From positions 372,001 to 436,000 of the forward strand of contig WACJ01000099.1 of NCBI GenBank assembly GCA_008973525.1: DNA of 64,000 nucleotides, written 5' to 3'. Position numbers and translations under genes: made by a program. The stretch's first letter is position 1. Every line of letters begins with the position of its first letter. The stretch is from Stenopsyche tienmushanensis. Its lineage: Eukaryota > Arthropoda > Insecta > Trichoptera > Stenopsychidae. The notes under the pieces are model-generated. The model had not been told where the DNA came from, did no database searches, and saw only the letters and a program-made list of their open reading frames with translations. Positions 44,731 through 55,905 of the stretch are shown one piece after another.

Positions 44731-45075
44731 TCTAATATAATATATAAAAATCAATGTTTGTTTGTCTGTATTTAATGCGCTTCCATACCGTTCATCCGAT
44801 TGCAATAAAACTTTGTCAAATTACTGTTTACACTTGCGGGAATAACATAGGCATTGTAAAAATATTGTATGGATGTCTGGTGAAATTATTTTTAGGCTGG
44901 AACAGAAAGGATGCGCGCACAATTCGGTGGTTAAGTCGGTCTTTAAGACGATGTGCATATGTTTTTGGATCCCAGCTCTTCGACTCGCGCTACATGTGAC
45001 CTGAAGCAATAAACCACGTTTCAAATAATTATTAAGCGCTTATGGCACAGCGACGCATGCCGGGTATTCGCTATT
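44731..45075 (+). mobile_element. Possible Helitron-like non-autonomous element
   Basis: Begins TCTAATATAATATATAAAAA, then TCAATGTTTGTTTGTCTGTA, and ends CGCATGCCGGGTATTCGCTATT, with a short AGCGA/TCGCT stem before the last bases. Insect Helitron-type elements commonly start with TC plus an AT-rich run and end near CTAGT after a hairpin. Here the end is CTATT. No second copy is in the window, so this is a weak call. Confidence 0.3.
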
Positions 45076-45346
45076 TATTAATAAAATTCTAGGGGAAATT
45101 AAACATATCTTGGGTTTCTTATGCTACAAACAACAGTGGCTTTCTAAAAGACGTATAACATAAGCCACTCCAAAATCGAACCTAAGTATCAAATCTTAAA
45201 TCTTAAAAATATAATATATATAAATATTCGACATTTTCGTCCGGTATCCCTAATATCACCATAGAAAATTCAGGGCTCAATTTGATACATATTTCTAAAA
45301 TATATAAAATCAATTGTTTATGATAAATAATATATTATGTATATAA

Positions 45347-46065
45347 AGAGTGTTTTTCAAATGGATGCAATTTTTTTAGAGGGGCTATTGAGGTCTTTGC
45401 TACGTTTCACACAAAAGCCCTATGTTCTAAGTGTCAGGGTTGTCAAAATATATTTTTTTTAATATTCAGAAAAAATACCCAAAATTTCACCTTAAAATCG
45501 TCATTACTTTAATCTGTGGTCGTTATAGCACTACATAACTATTTTTGTATTTTGTAAATATATTTTTGATCTAAATAAATCATCATGTTATGCAATTGGT
45601 TTAAGGAACATTACTTCTTCTACAGAATGAGAAATGTCAGCTTCTAAATTCTTTAAATATTTCACAACCCTAGACAAAAAATCCAGTGGTGTCAGATCTG
45701 GAGATCGTACGAGCCACGGAATATGGCACGTCTCCAGACGAATAAATCCAGTGGTGTCAGATCTGGAGACCGTGTGAAAATAGGGCTGCCAAAAGAATTA
45801 ATTTACACGATATAGGTGCGTACAAAAGAGATCCTAATCGAAGGAATAAGCGCCGTCTTTGGAAAATTAAAGAGGAAATGCTATTTCAGACAACTAATGT
45901 TGAAATAATAAAAAAAAGGTGTCGTGCATGCATACGAAGCAAATGTGGTGGAGGTGATTGAAAGGTGAAATTTTGGGTATTTTTTGAAAAGGTTGAAAAA
46001 AAAAACTATTTCGACAACCCTAAAACTTATGGCATAGGGCTAATATGTGAAATGTCCACGTACAA
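45347..46065 (+). mobile_element. Long-TIR Tc1/mariner-like element, copy 2
   Basis: Left arm 45360-45600 and right arm 45965-46065 are inverted copies of the 39.4 kb arms (TTTGCTACGTTTCACAC, GTGTCAGGGTTGTC, AATTTCACCTT). The first part of the middle (45668-45780) carries the same tandemly duplicated segment, antisense to the SPDLTPLDFF box. The following part (45783-45960) reads the transposase C terminus on the plus strand, ending TTNVEIIKKRCRACI. One internal segment has therefore been inverted relative to the 39.4 kb copy. Outer ends are decayed. Confidence 0.7.
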
Positions 46066-46173
46066 AAATTATAATCTTTAAAATTAGTGTGCTATTACTT
46101 AGCTTAGAGACTGCAAAATGCTGTTTCACTATTTTATATCCACATTAACAGATAGTTTAATAATACAGGGTAC

Positions 46174-46197
46174 ATGTTAGGTTCGAAAACCTAACAT
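46174..46197. repeat. Perfect 10-bp hairpin with tetraloop
   Basis: ATGTTAGGTT-CGAA-AACCTAACAT. It lies after CAGGGTAC, which resembles a transposon end. It may be a residual palindromic terminus. Confidence 0.6.
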
Positions 46198-46199
46198 AT

Positions 46200-47826
46200 T
46201 TAAGTCAACTGAATATTAATAGTGCAAATCCATTTTCTTGCTTGAAATGCTTCCAATGAGATTCTTAGTCAATACTCCCTTAATAATTTTGTTCCGGCAA
46301 TCCCCATCTGTGGGTGGCGAACTGATGGGGACATCATAGAAGATGTTTTTTTTTTCCAGAATCCATCTATAGAATGAAGCTATCCACGCTTCTAGTATCC
46401 TTTAGATTCTGCCCATTAGAGCAGCAGTAGTGCTATGTTAACAGGGAGTCTGGACCTCAAATATTGCTGATACAGTTCATAGAAAATATTAGCAAGAACT
46501 TTTATTTTCTATTTTAGCTTCGATTTTAGTGCAATATTCTTAAGCCACAAGAAATGCACTTTAAAATCATACATTAATCAAATTCTTTCAATGAATATCG
46601 AACATACTCATACGAACCGTCCAATTTATCAACTTCAATTCAATAGTGTCATCATCAACATACGGGAATGATCCATGTCAGTGAGTCCTTTATTTTCTAA
46701 TCATCTAATTTCCTCCATGTTGTGATGCATCTCAATACTAATGGGAGCGACATCCTATTTTAAATTTGCACTTTATTAACATAATTACAACAATCATTAC
46801 CATCATTACTTAGTTTGTTTTGCTGATTATTATTTATGGAATAATAGGAATATATTTCCAAAATAATGTCCTAGTCCAAAAATGAAAATTTCTGAAATGT
46901 ATATCGTATTAAAAAAATAATACATTTTGTCCAAGGAATGAGATTCACTTATGTTTAAACGCAATGACAAGTGGATAAATCTATGGGAATTCTTATATAC
47001 ATACGTTTTTATAAGAAAAAATCGACGATTTAAATGCTAACGTGCCAACAAATTCGGTTTAATATCAAAAACATGGATTAAATTTATAGATACATTTGCC
47101 AAATATGGCACAGTTGAAGGATGATGTTATTGATTTAATACGAGACATCTAAAACAATGCTTTCAATTCGTGATAAAAATAATACGCCAATGACACTTTT
47201 CTACAATTAAATTACTCCCTTCATAACAACGGTGTGACAATAAGTTTACATAATGATTTTAACAACAACGAGCAATTTGCATGGCATGAAATTTGATTCG
47301 CCATAACGTTGTATTATTGAAAGGAATTATTATAATATTCCTTGTCGTTAACGTCGTCGTCTAAAAAAGTCCACATAAAAATATCGACTCAAATAACAAA
47401 ATATACGAAAGACGATTCGACTTCTGTCGAAAAGTCTGCTGCATCTTGTTTCTTTGCCTTTACCCCCGCAGCCATATAAATACATGGAATCGTATCCCTT
47501 GTTTAATATCATAAAAACAATATTCCATAAAATAAAATTCCTTATAATATCCTTGTAAGAAATTCATAAAAATAATACATAGTCATATGTATTCACATCA
47601 TATTTAAAAAAACTTTGCCTTTTAAATTTTTTCATTCCCCAAGCTCATTTGCATTATAAAAACTATTAAAAAATGTATAAAATCAGACCAAGAAGTGTTA
47701 GATGTGAAAAACGCTTAAAACAATGACTGACCACAATTACCACCAAAAGTCGCCATCCAATTATTTCATCAACATCTAATATTAGATAATTGCAACAAGC
47801 TTTAACTTATATACTGCAATAATATA
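46200..47826. other. Intergenic, no gene recognised
   Basis: AT-rich. A less AT-rich stretch at 46290-46420 (CCCCATCTGTGGGTGGCG) may be decayed transposon coding DNA, but I could not identify it. Confidence 0.4.
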
Positions 47827-48046
47827 CAGGGTGTTTGGCACATGGACCCAAAAAAATTTTTGGTGGCCCTATGTCCTAAGTGTCAGGGTTGTCAAAAGAG
47901 ATTTTTTTGAAAAAACACTCAAAAATTTCAACACTTTTTTCACCATCTTTTTAATCTTTGTTCGTAATAGCACAAAATAACTGTTTTTTTTGTATTTTAG
48001 ATCAAAATGAATCATTATTTTATGCAGTTGGACTATAAAGGTTTGT
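47827..48046 (+). mobile_element. Long-TIR Tc1/mariner-like element, left arm (copy 3)
   Basis: Starts CAGGGTGTTTGGCACATGGA after TA (47825-47826) and follows the family arm through GTGTCAGGGTTGTC to GTAATAGCACAAAATAACTG and TTATGCAGTTGGAC. It stops where a family B fragment begins. Confidence 0.75.
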
Positions 48047-48275
48047 ACTTCCAATCGGTCCACTTTTCGGATCGCCGATACGACGAATGAGCACCTCTCG
48101 ATCGAACACCATACCTTAACATGTCTATATAATAATTACGAATTTTCATTACAAAACGAAATTGTCCGAAGAAAACCAATGGGGTGGGTTTTTTAAATTT
48201 TACAATCGGTCGTAAATATTGTTGTCTTCGTTTGATTGCGAGCTCATGCCGGCTGGGTCGGCCCAATGTTAAGAA
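48047..48275 (-). mobile_element. Family B fragment
   Basis: CCAATCGGTCCACTTTTCGG, ACGACGAATGAGCACCTC and GGCTGGGTCGGCCCAAT match 33055-33285. Neither TIR is present. Confidence 0.65.
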
Positions 48276-49854
48276 AAGAGAGATTAGATCCATGTAAAGT
48301 AAAATGACTTTGTCTCTGTCAAAATAAAATGAACACTTTACATTATCGCCTGAATGTATTTCTTCGCGGGGCTTCCACGGTCCGACAGCGAGCGGACTCG
48401 CGTGGGGCTATCCATCGAAAATCAGCCGTCTAAGCCCCGAAACCGCCGCTTACGTTGCACAATCATAATATAATTACATGGCATCACTCCAGCGATACTC
48501 TGTGACAAGTAGCATTACCATCCGCTTATGACATTCGGCAATGTTTATAAGTATAAACAACTCAAATAAAAATGTGGGCGTGCCTCGACATTTTACTCTA
48601 CTGCCGTTTCAAGGTTTTTTTAAAAAAAGATTAATCGTCATACATACGCAAGCATAATTAATTAAGATAAAACTATCGGCGCTATTTGACGGGTCGCGCA
48701 AGTCATCTTCAGTCTAAGTGAAAAATAATCTGACTTGTCGTCAAAATTGACCTCAAGATGTCAACGATCATGAATTTACCAAATTCAGAGCGAGATAGAA
48801 AACATAATATATGTATTTCATCACAAAGTTACTTTGTGTGTTGTTGATATTTTTTTCGTTATTGGAAAATTCCAAATGGAGACATTTCTCAAAATTTGAA
48901 AACGACAATTTTGATTGCTATGATTTTATGTATTTGTACTTATGACATTAAGCCCTTTGCTGTTGCTTTTTTATTCAAAAGTATGATATTAGATTTTATT
49001 ATAGATTAAATTGCAATTAATGTTTTTATCGTATATTTTATTTGAGCCTGCAAAATTATGGATATCATATCCTCCTTTATTTGCGTTGAGTTTAACACTT
49101 TGACGTACACAGCCGTCAAATCCCGTTACGCGTCAGCAAATAATAATCGCACTTTGCGCCAGATAAGTCTATGCATCTTGCGAATCTTATCTCACGTCGA
49201 CGAAACTTAAGCGACTCAAAAACTCTCAAACTTCTCTGAGAATTGAAATGAGGCAGATTGTCAATTGTCAATAATCAATGTCATTGATTCAAAACAATAA
49301 TAATTATGTGCTTTAGCGATGGTTTAGCTCCAATTTTACGTTCATGAATTGCAAAAATCGTCATTTCAGATGTGTGCGTCAACCGGCCATATCCAAAATG
49401 TCAATCAATAATGCGTCATTCATCCATGTTTTTCCTAGAAATTTCTCTAGGAGTTTTCCAGCTTATATCATTGTTTTCCGTTCTAAAATTACGTATAAAT
49501 ACGAAATGTAAATATAATTACGATATAAAAAACAATCAACATAACCATAACCGTCAGCAAGTTAGATAGCAAATATTATACAAACACATGATATTGCCAA
49601 TGACAATCAAAGATGAATGACGTTTGAAAATTGAATGATCTCTTTTAACAAATTTTTATAAAGAAGCTTATAAAATACAACCTTTAAACGCACTTATTTT
49701 TGATATGCTATGAGAGACTTTTCTAAAGGCAAAGGATTTTCATGTAATGATTTTCGTGTGCTTAAATTAAGATAACATTATTTGAATTCGATGTTTTAAG
49801 TAGGAAAAAGTCTATGCGTTACTGACTTTATTAATTATCTCAGTATATATTTTT
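48276..49854. other. Intergenic, no gene recognised
   Basis: A GC-rich pocket lies at 48365-48460 (CGAGCGGACTCGCG and similar) without a recognised gene. At 49085-49130 TTTAACACTTTGACGTACAC resembles a piggyBac-type end at TTAA. Otherwise AT-rich. Confidence 0.4.
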
Positions 49855-50025
49855 TCAGATCCAGGAAATCATACCAAAGGTGGATCGAAACGATCGATCG
49901 GAAATATCAATACTTTCGACGTGCAAAACTTATTGATACGATTTTTCCTCGCAATTTGGGCTTGAACTCGAACCTTTATAATGAGTCCAAAAATCATCAC
50001 CTGATATGATACATTTTTAATAATT
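49855..50025 (-). mobile_element. tRNA-derived SINE, copy 4 (minus strand, decayed)
   Basis: The reverse complement reads GGACTCATTATAAAGGTTCG, AGTTCAAGCCCAAATTGC and then CGATCGATCGTTTCGATCC and ATGATTTCCTGGATC. It is collinear with 9910-10050 of copy 1 (GGACTCTTGTTGCAAAGG..., GATCGATCGTCTCGATCC...). The A box is badly decayed. Confidence 0.7.
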
Positions 50026-50277
50026 TTCAATCATGACACTCCCAAGTGAGATAATATTAAGGGGTTGAATAAGTTATCAACTCCTCGTTGTTAATTATCG
50101 TATCTCGATAGTCTATATCGATGTACCATTAAAGACTTTACCAACAAATTAATGTTCATGAATGCACTTAAAGTCTACAAAATATATTTTGCTTCGTTTA
50201 TGAGTTGACTCCGTCCTATTTTGATTATCTTTTGTGTTATGTAAATATAATAGTTGTAAAATAAATATGTAAATATA
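50026..50277. other. No gene recognised
   Basis: Short AT-rich spacer. Confidence 0.4.
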
Positions 50278-50435
50278 CAGGTTGTTTTGCACATGGACCG
50301 ACAATTATTTGTTTTTGGGATTGGGAAAGTCTTTTGCTACGTTTCACACGTAGGCCCTATATTTGTTTTTGTATTTTGTAATGTATTTTTACAGACCTGA
50401 CACCACTGGATTTTATCTGGAGACGTGCCTTATTC
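50278..50435 (+). mobile_element. Long-TIR Tc1/mariner-like element, copy 4 (truncated)
   Basis: Starts CAGGTTGTTTTGCACATGGA after TA (50276-50277), with CTTTTGCTACGTTTCACAC. It then jumps to CTGACACCACTGGATTTTAT and GGAGACGTGCC, part of the transposase C-terminal box on the plus strand. It is cut by a family B end. Confidence 0.7.
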
Positions 50436-50690
50436 CTAGGACCGTAACAAGGTCGTGGCAAAGCAAGCGCTCGCCACGGGCGCAACTGGACTTGGGCCTC
50501 TTCGGATAACTTTGTTCTGTAGACATGTTCAAGTATGGCGTCCGATCGCGAGGCACTCATTCGTCATTACAGCACTCCGAAAAACGGACCGGTTGAACAC
50601 ACAGAACTTGTGACCGCTCCGTCCTCTCAGAGCTTTTCGCAACATTTTCTACGATCTGTACGATCATGGTAGCTCCCTCAGAGGTTAACT
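50436..50690 (+). mobile_element. Family B element, copy inserted in long-TIR element
   Basis: AGGACCGTAACAAGGTCGTGG, CGCCACGGGCGCAACTGG, GCATTCGTCATTACAGC-like, CCGAAAAACGGACCGGTTG and CTCCCTCAGAGGTTAAC. It is a shortened version of 17403-17865 in the same orientation. Confidence 0.7.
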
Positions 50691-51576
50691 TACATATTTT
50701 TGCAGACGTGGATATTATATTCAAAAATGTTTATTTGATTTTTTACGTTGTAATAGTACAACATATCAAGAATATTTACAATCGGATACAAAAGTACAAT
50801 CGGAATAAATCTCAAGAAAACAGCAACCTTGGAAAATCCTATTCTACTTCTAGATAAGATTGATTGCAAATTATTTTACAACGCACAATAGTGTAGATTT
50901 GGCCGAAGATTGTATTTTTTTGTATACAACTGTGTCAAATATTTAATTTCAATATTTTCCAAAGTCCTTCGTTCAATCACGAATCCTGACTATCCCGAGG
51001 ATACTTTTTTCCAATGGGTCTCCGAAAGCCAAGTTTCAACGAATGATTTTTTTTTTATATACGAACCCCATAAAAACTTCAAGTAAAGACTGGCGTCATA
51101 GCTCTTACAAATCAATTTGCTGCATTGAACATATGAAGCCTTAAATAGACCTAAACTTTATGCTTCAAATTGAGGTACACGTACACAAAAACAAAGTTCT
51201 CAGTCACTTTGAACAATACATAACTCACGAATGCTGCTTTGCGTATAGAATATCAAGCAAAAAGCTCGAACTTATAAATGAAAATATTATTTGACTTGAA
51301 AATAGTTCGAGATAAAATGATAACGCTTAGTATGGCGAATCAGTGAATTGTATAAAATTAAATTTTGTTTATGAATATTTCATTCGGCGAAATTTTTGTG
51401 CAATTAGCAAACGTGTTACATGAACAAAAATATAGAAATGTAACATTTAAAGATCACAAACACATTTTGGATTGTTTGATTGAAGAATATACTATAAGGT
51501 TTGCTGACTGAAGAACAAACACTTAAGTGAAAATATGATTGTAAACACATCCACAAATGAAAGTATTTGGATTGTA
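50691..51576. other. Intergenic, no gene recognised
   Basis: AT-rich sequence without a recognised feature. Confidence 0.45.
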
Positions 51577-51960
51577 CAGGGTGCGACAGTGAAACTACCT
51601 TATTTTAAAAATAAATAGCATAGACAGTATAAGAAATATCAGTTTAATTTATTTTTCATGTTATAGAGAGATATTTAATGATTTAATTTATTAAGTTTTC
51701 ATAATTATTTAATTAAAGTGATCTCCGTTCTGGTCGATGTCGTGCAAGAACCACGGTCCAGACGGTTCTTAAACCTTCAAGTTTTTTTAATCCGCACCCT
51801 ATTTATCTTCCCAAAGCTATCCATCTTTAATTATCCACTGCATAATCATTACTAAATGTTAGGTTTTTTTCTTTAAAATGAGTGTCATTTTATCTTTTTC
51901 GAAATAATTGCTACTTCAGGGCACGCGTTTTAAATAAGGAAGTTTTCTTGCCGCACCCAA
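51577..51960 (-). mobile_element. Family F element, complete ends
   Basis: Left end CAGGGTGCGACAGTGAAACT after TA (51575-51576). The right end (reverse complement TTGGGTGCGGCAAGAAAACT) is followed by TA (51961-51962). 384 bp. On the minus strand it reads IDQNGDHFN before a stop, the last residues of a Tc1/mariner-like transposase. Confidence 0.75.
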
Positions 51961-51962
51961 TA

Positions 51963-52706
51963 CACTTAAACCTTTTTTGTGCGATAGATGCGTTCCGCAG
52001 AAAATCGCACAAAAAAAGCTATGACTTACAAAGTAAAAGTGATGATGCGTTCCATGGGTTTTAAAAACCGCATAACTTTGAAACAGCTATATAAAATATA
52101 CCCAAAATCGCACAAAAAAAGTTTTAGATATGAAATAGTATGCCCAGTGTCAATGTCATCATTGTTCTGTGTAAATTTTCTCTTTCGAACAATACAATCC
52201 ATAAATAGTAAAGATATCGCAATAGTCCATAACTCTATAAAAATAAAACCTATTTTGTCACAGTTTTAATTTTTTATAGAAAAGATTCGTATCCAGTTTG
52301 AAGTTAATTGATTAATTAAAACGTGTTGAAAAAAGTAGTTTCGAGAAAAACGCGTTAAAATATTACATTGTGGTAGGACCGGTCAAGTTGCCGTGTCACT
52401 AAAATAGCTATAACTCCGGAAATAGTTGGAATTTTGGAAATTCCCTTGAAGAATGTATTTTTAAAAGTCGAAACATTGGAAAAATGTAAAAAAAACGACA
52501 CCATTTTTTTCAAAAATCTAAACTAGAATAATGAATGTGGTCTTGATTCCCCAAATTATAATTTTTTTCTAAATTTTGGTTAATGTTGATGATTTATTTC
52601 TTATTTTATCCAAAATATCTCGATAGGAAATTTAAAAAAATGCTTTAAAAAAACCGCATAACTTCGAAATCGCACAATAATAAGTCGCACAAAAAGAGGT
52701 TTGAGT
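51963..52706 (+). mobile_element. Family P element, copy with both ends
   Basis: Left end CACTTAAACCTTTTTTGTGC. Right end GCACAAAAAGAGGTTTGAG. Internal blocks include ACCGCATAACTTTGAAACAG, AATATACCCAAAATCGCA and ATCCAAAATATCTCGAT. It contains a reversed Mutator-like flank (next entry). No coding frame. Confidence 0.7.
52265..52370 (-). mobile_element. Mutator-like 3' flank fragment inside family P
   Basis: The reverse complement reads AACGCGTTTTTCTCGAAACT, ACACGTTTTAATTAATTAAT and CTTCAAACTGGATACGAATC, collinear with 23555-23605 and 34725-34800. Confidence 0.65.
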
Positions 52707-52959
52707 ATATTGAAGTTGTTCTTCATGCTCAACCCTAACAAAACAGAGTACTTTATTTGTAATATCAATAGATTCGTAAATTTAAGTTGAATAAAAGGAT
52801 GAGTATTTCTTCAGGATTGTCACAACCCTTAGCGAAAATGTTTATTATTTTATTTTTCAGTAATATTATACACAAATGCTATTGAAAATGATTGTATATT
52901 TAGGGTTGTCTCAATTTCCTAATAATACTAATAAGAATAATTTATTTTAAAATAAGATG

Positions 52960-53245
52960 GAAACGCCAAAATCTTTTAAAATGTGAAGAGATTTGGAAAA
53001 ATGCAAAAAAAAAAACGAAACCAATTTTTACAAAAATCTATACCAGAATAAAGGGCGTGGTCGTAATTCAGCAATAGTAGATGCAATATGATTTACACAG
53101 TTCCAAATTATATTTTTTTTCAAATTTCGGTTAGTGTTGATCATTTATTACCTATTTCATACAAAATATCTCGATACGTATTCTTTATGAAATTAAAAAA
53201 AAGATAAAACAGCTTAAAAAACCGCATAACTTCGAAGTCGCACAA
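52960..53245 (+). repeat. Second copy of family P 3' half (direct repeat)
   Basis: Collinear with 52430-52690: TTTGGAAAAATGCAAAAAA, AAATCTATACCAGAATAA, TTTCGGTTAGTGTTGATCA, AAAATATCTCGATACG and CCGCATAACTTCGAAGTCGC. The terminal GGTTTGAGTG is missing. Confidence 0.7.
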
Positions 53246-53469
53246 AAAAATAACGTCTCGTTTTGATGCCAAGAAAGATCCCATTGAAATATAATATAAC
53301 CAAATAACCATATTTACGTCACCACATTCAATGACTGCTTTCTCATATCTCGACAAATGAGAATTCTCGGCATCATTTCTCAAATTTACAATTTAGCTCA
53401 GAGACTCTGGCTTAACTGAAGAACAATATTCAAATTGGTATCGACAACGCACCCGTCGATATGCTCGAA

Positions 53470-53670
53470 AGTGTGGAGAGAAGCCTCAAAACTATCTCAA
53501 TGCATCGATCAGAACGAATGCCACTTTAATAATATTATATATGTTTTCAAACATTATAAATAAAAACTTTCAATGCCTCTCTGTAGCACGAAAAAATAAT
53601 CAAACTGATATCTCCCATGTTATGTGTGTCGTTCATTTTTGAAATAAGGTAATTTTCCTGCCGCATCCTG
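53470..53670 (+). mobile_element. Family F element, left-truncated
   Basis: It reads QCIDQN near 53500, and the right end (reverse complement CAGGATGCGGCAGGAAAATT) is followed by TA (53671-53672). Closely matches 40290-40490. Confidence 0.7.
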
Positions 53671-53672
53671 TA

Positions 53673-54283
53673 ATGAGCAAATTAAATATCCTTATTACAT
53701 GTGTATCTGCATATTTACACATCCGGTAAAACACCATCGCCCCTTGTATCAGAACTTGTATAATAGACTGGGAAATATTCAATGAAAGCCATGGTTGGAT
53801 ATTGAAGAGGCTTTAGTTCTGATATAGACCACTTACTGCTATTACACAACGATAACGATGCATATCAAAATTGTACATTTGAATTCCTATTATGCACCGA
53901 GTGCGAATATTATATGAATGATCTGTTATAATGTAAGAGCTCTACAGTACAGCATACGTTCCTTAAGCCCCCTCAAAATAATGATTCGCTTCCATTTCTC
54001 GCTCATTATTTGAAATATACTGCTTGTTGGCGATGTTAAATCACTTGTACAAGGCAAATGTGGAGGAAAATAACATAGTTTCTAGATAAGTCTTTCTAGT
54101 TTTCATTATTGTAGGAAGCTTTTTATGACATTTAAATAGTTGTATTTAAGCATTCATTTTCATGCTCTTTCTTCGGACAAAATTGCTCTGACAAAACTAC
54201 CCCATTCAACACTTTTCATCATTTCATACATTTATTTTATTTAATAATTTTAATGCTCATTATTTATTAAGAAAAACTATTAA
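53673..54283. other. Intergenic, no gene recognised
   Basis: AT-rich sequence without a recognised feature. Confidence 0.45.
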
Positions 54284-54376
54284 CCTGTATGGTAGGATGA
54301 TCGCGTATTTGCGAACGAATTCCATTATTGCGTCTTTCTATAATGTCTTTCACATGCGATCATCCTACCATACGGG
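54284..54376. repeat. 21-bp inverted repeat around a 51-bp core
   Basis: Left arm CCTGTATGGTAGGATGATCGC (54284-54304) and right arm 54356-54376 are complementary at 20 of 21 positions. The flanks are TTAA-like on the left (ATTAA) and CTAG on the right. It is probably a 93-bp MITE or two TIRs of a collapsed element. Confidence 0.8.
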
Positions 54377-55387
54377 CTAGTTTTAGTAATCAAGCTCTTA
54401 TTAACCCGAATCCATTTTTACAATCCGCAAACCGAATAATCCACACCAAGATGATCGAGATACATTATTAAATAAATAATTAACATCTAGTTCCGATGGA
54501 CCAAAACTCGCACAAAAAAAATAGTTTTCGAGTCGATTTGAGTTGGCAGCCCTCTAGTCATGAACTATGTCGAATTAACGTGTGGTCACCGCGATATCAA
54601 TTGGCTCGGTAACACAATTAAAAAACCGGTATCGTAGAATCCACCCATAAATGGTCTGAATGACGTGCATTTCAATCTCCGATAGATTAATGTCCTTCGT
54701 ATGACAGTCCAGGATGCTAAGTACATGACAGTAAGGTCAATAACCAAAGCGTACATCTCGAATGGGATGTGCAGATTAGCAGAAATAAATACATATCTGA
54801 GTCAAATGTGCAAAAGCAACATAAATATGGTCTTGAAACTTTTTTTTATGCTTTTGTTTATGTGGGGCGGCCAAATGACCGCCCCCCATAATCGATTTAA
54901 GGGGGGCAATCCCTTTACAGCGTTAAAAAAATCGTTTTTTTTATTACGTATTTCGAAAGTATAACATATTTAAAGTATACTATATAAGATAAAAAATCGG
55001 AATATGAAATATTTACAAAGTAATAGGACGTAACTAGGACCACGCCGTATACTGTATACTAGGGAATCAGGTCAGGTAGGAGCGCTTGGATTTGAGCAAC
55101 CTTTCTTTCACAATAACTTTGTTTAAATCTTTTGTATATTAAGTTGTATTATAGAAGATGTCCCTAAAAACATTTTAAACAAAATTATTGTTATATTGCA
55201 CTCATATATCTCTAACTATAGGTATGCGAAATTAAAGTTGCTCGAAGTCAACTCGAAGTTGCTCGAAATCAAGTTTAGCTCGATAGTTTGTAGTATGTGG
55301 TTGAATTTTCGAAACAAAAATGTCAAAATATCTTAATAAAGGAACGAAAGTTAAATAAGTTCGAGGAATTAAAAAAAATACATTATT
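54377..55387. other. No gene recognised; GC hairpin present
   Basis: 54862-54883 (GGGGCGG...CCGCCCC around AAAT) is a short GC-rich hairpin in AT-rich DNA. The open frame at 54701-54964 runs through it and has no known domain. Confidence 0.4.
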
Positions 55388-55905
55388 ATGGGAACCCGAC
55401 TGGAGTCAAAAGCTGGTGCAAATGGCAGAAAAACATTGCTTAAAAAATATCCAAAGCTTGAAGATCTGACTCCATTTTTTGACCAAGAGATAAAACAGCA
55501 TCTCCAACTAATTTATAAAGATTTGTCCAGGGATGAATTACTTCAACGATGCTTGGATGGCCATAACCAAAATGCTAATGATTGTTTTAACTCAACGGTT
55601 TGGCGACTGGCTCCAAAGCACCTGCATTCTGGTGTAAAAATCGTTGAAATATCAACGTACATTGCTGCTGAAATATTTAATAACGACTACAGCTTCATTT
55701 TGAAGATGATGAATGCATTAAATACAATTACTGTTAAGTCTTTGCTGAAAACACCGATGAAGCGCGGGTAGCGAGGCAAAATCGTAAGAGTCATTCTGAG
55801 ACAAAAGCAGCTCGCATAGACTGAAAACAAAAGCTACTCGAAGATAATTAACTTTTTAAGAAAGCTGAAGATATATTTTATGCTCTTGGAATCGCTGATT
55901 AATCT
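55388..55905 (+). pseudogene. Mutator-like (PF20700-type) transposase C-terminal remnant
   Basis: The open frame 55388-55771 (127 codons) joins MGTRLESKAG, part of the conserved HVQKRMGTRL block, to the C-terminal catalytic region. It reads IYKDLSRDELLQRCLDGHNQ, NANDCFNSTVWRLAPKHLH and VEIS.YIAAEIFNNDYSFIL. In this family these are LSKKELLERCxGGxTQNxNESFNxxIWxxxPK and VEIAAYIAAxxFN; the usual NES is NDC here, losing the conserved Glu. After a stop the frame continues broken (ARQNRKSHSETKAAR, AEDIFYALGIAD) to about 55903. A large internal part of the transposase is deleted. Relative of 22160-22700. Confidence 0.75.
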
